Below, piece after piece: positions 63,198-64,000 of a stretch of DNA of 64,000 nucleotides (position 1 is its first letter; each line of letters begins with the position of its first letter). The position numbers and the translations under genes are program-made. The notes under the pieces are model-generated. The model searched no databases. It saw only the letters and a program-made list of their open reading frames with translations, and was not told the DNA's origin. The stretch comes from Pelobacter seleniigenes DSM 18267 (GTDB lineage: Bacteria > Desulfobacterota > Desulfuromonadia > Desulfuromonadales > Geopsychrobacteraceae): the NCBI RefSeq assembly GCF_000711225.1, contig NZ_JOMG01000002.1:2182501-2246500 (forward strand), in the 5' to 3' direction.

Positions 63198-64000
63198 TCA
63201 GGATACCTTCAGTTTAATGACAGCGGCGACATTTCTGGCCGTGATGCGCAGGTTGGTCCGGGCATTGGCCAGGGCCTCCTCCAGGCTGCAGGGCCCGGTC
63301 ACGATGCTGAACAGGGCCGTGATGCCGTGCTCCAGAACCGCTTCCGCGCCTTCCCCCAGGCAGCCGGCAAAACCGAGCACCGGGATCTGCCGCTGCGCCG
63401 CAACTCTGGCCACCCCGATCGGCGCTTTGCCGTAAACGGTCTGCCCGTCGATGCGCCCTTCTCCGGTAATCACCAGGTCGGCGTCGCTGACGGCCTCGGC
63501 CAACCCGATCGCTTCGATGACGATCTCCACCCCGGGGCGCAGGTCGGCCTGCAAAAAACCGAGCAGGGCCGCGCCCATGCCGCCGGCGGCACCTGCACCG
63601 GGTCGCTGTTCAATGTCCCGGTCCAGATCGCGACGGATCAGTGCGGCGAAGTGTCCCAGGTTGCGGTCGAGCTGTTCGACCATCTCCGGGGTCGCGCCTT
63701 TCTGCGGGCCGAACACGGCCGAAGCGCCGCGCGGGCCGGTCAGGGGATTGTCGACATCGCAGGCGACCTGGATTCGGCACTCCTTGAGCCGTTCGTCCAG
63801 TTCGCTGACATCGATCCGTGCCAGCTCGGCAAGGCTGCCGCCGCCATAACCGATCTGCTGCTCATCGGCATCGAGAAGGCGGGCTCCCAGGGCCTGCAGC
63901 ATCCCGGCACCGCCGTCATTGGTGGCGCTGCCGCCGATGCCGATAATGAAATCGCGCAACCCCTGGTCAAGGGCATGGCGGATCAGTTCGCCGGTCCCGT
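63198..64000 (-). CDS. Glycerate kinase (partial at the window edge)
   Basis: The gene extends beyond the right edge; the visible 267 codons are the C-terminal two-thirds or so. Motifs FIIGIGGSATNDGGAGMLQALG, DVDNPLTGPRGASAVFGPQKGA, PGAGAAGGMGAALLGFL and VITGEGRIDGQTVYGKAPIGVARVA identify the GarK/GlxK-type glycerate 2-kinase. It phosphorylates D-glycerate, an end product of galactarate and glucarate breakdown, so it fits with garD and tctABC on the same strand, 242 bp upstream of tctC. Reading frame stays open to the edge. Confidence 0.9.
   Translation of the reverse strand, partial: GTGELIRHALDQGLRDFIIGIGGSATNDGGAGMLQALGARLLDADEQQIGYGGGSLAELARIDVSELDERLKECRIQVACDVDNPLTGPRGASAVFGPQKGATPEMVEQLDRNLGHFAALIRRDLDRDIEQRPGAGAAGGMGAALLGFLQADLRPGVEIVIEAIGLAEAVSDADLVITGEGRIDGQTVYGKAPIGVARVAAQRQIPVLGFAGCLGEGAEAVLEHGITALFSIVTGPCSLEEALANARTNLRITARNVAAVIKLKVS

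Overview
The window looks like a chromosomal segment of a marine or salt-tolerant member of the Desulfuromonadales (Geobacter/Desulfuromonas/Pelobacter relatives). The reasons are a recA-pilT-recX cluster, an octaheme tetrathionate-reductase-type cytochrome and other c-type cytochromes, nickel-pincer cofactor genes, and several osmolyte systems (a ProVWX betaine-type importer, an Ehu-type ectoine importer, and AblAB for N-epsilon-acetyl-beta-lysine). The assignment is inferred from gene content and protein motifs; no 16S rRNA, tRNA or CRISPR array was seen. Most genes are GC-rich. The stretches at about 14.0-16.4, 24.1-25.4 and 59.8-63.0 kb are visibly richer in A and T.

Layout. 0.1-2.1 kb: an APC permease and an isochorismatase-fold hydrolase. 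2.1-9.4 kb, minus strand: a tightly packed run HD protein, larB, larC, pgpA, cinA, recA, pilT-type ATPase, recX. 9.6-13.7 kb: darP, then proVWX behind a strong sigma70-like promoter and a leader of about 320 nt with terminator-like hairpins. 13.8-16.4 kb: an accessory patch with a REP-like repeat, a C39-like cysteine protein, an LCMT-type methyltransferase and a double ferredoxin-fold protein. 16.7-22.4 kb: MarC, an MBL-rhodanese protein, and a cbb3-type oxidase whose catalytic, CcoO-like and CcoP-like parts form one polypeptide, followed by ccoS and a small membrane subunit. 22.9-29.3 kb: azlCD, a DUF401 transporter, a Tag-type glycosylase, a chemoreceptor and a lone flagellar-rod-like protein. 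29.4-37.4 kb: lhgO, a RuvC-fold protein, a ClcA-CBS channel, an AbiEi-like regulator paired with an MRB1590-like ABC-class ATPase, and an NnrU protein. 37.5-47.6 kb: a di-heme peroxidase, the osmolyte block (ehuBCDA, ablAB, rpsU, a MarR regulator) and the octaheme cytochrome. 48-53 kb: ftsK, RNase J and plsC. 53-64 kb: a minus-strand catabolic block with a three-gene FAD/Fe-S oxidoreductase set, a LarA homologue, galactarate dehydratase, a TctABC transporter and glycerate kinase, the last cut by the window edge.

How the parts fit together. Three compatible-solute routes plus a CosR/EctR-like MarR regulator point to salt adaptation. LarB and LarC near 8 kb could supply the nickel-pincer cofactor to the LarA homologue near 57 kb. 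TctABC, GarD and glycerate kinase fit uptake and breakdown of aldaric (sugar di-)acids. Two families of dispersed intergenic repeats, a TA-flanked MITE with its empty site visible in this same window, and two 7-bp tandem arrays mark the accessory regions. The least explained units are the AbiEi-like/ABC-ATPase pair with its GTTCA operator array, the rearranged cbb3 oxidase, and the 14-16 kb patch.
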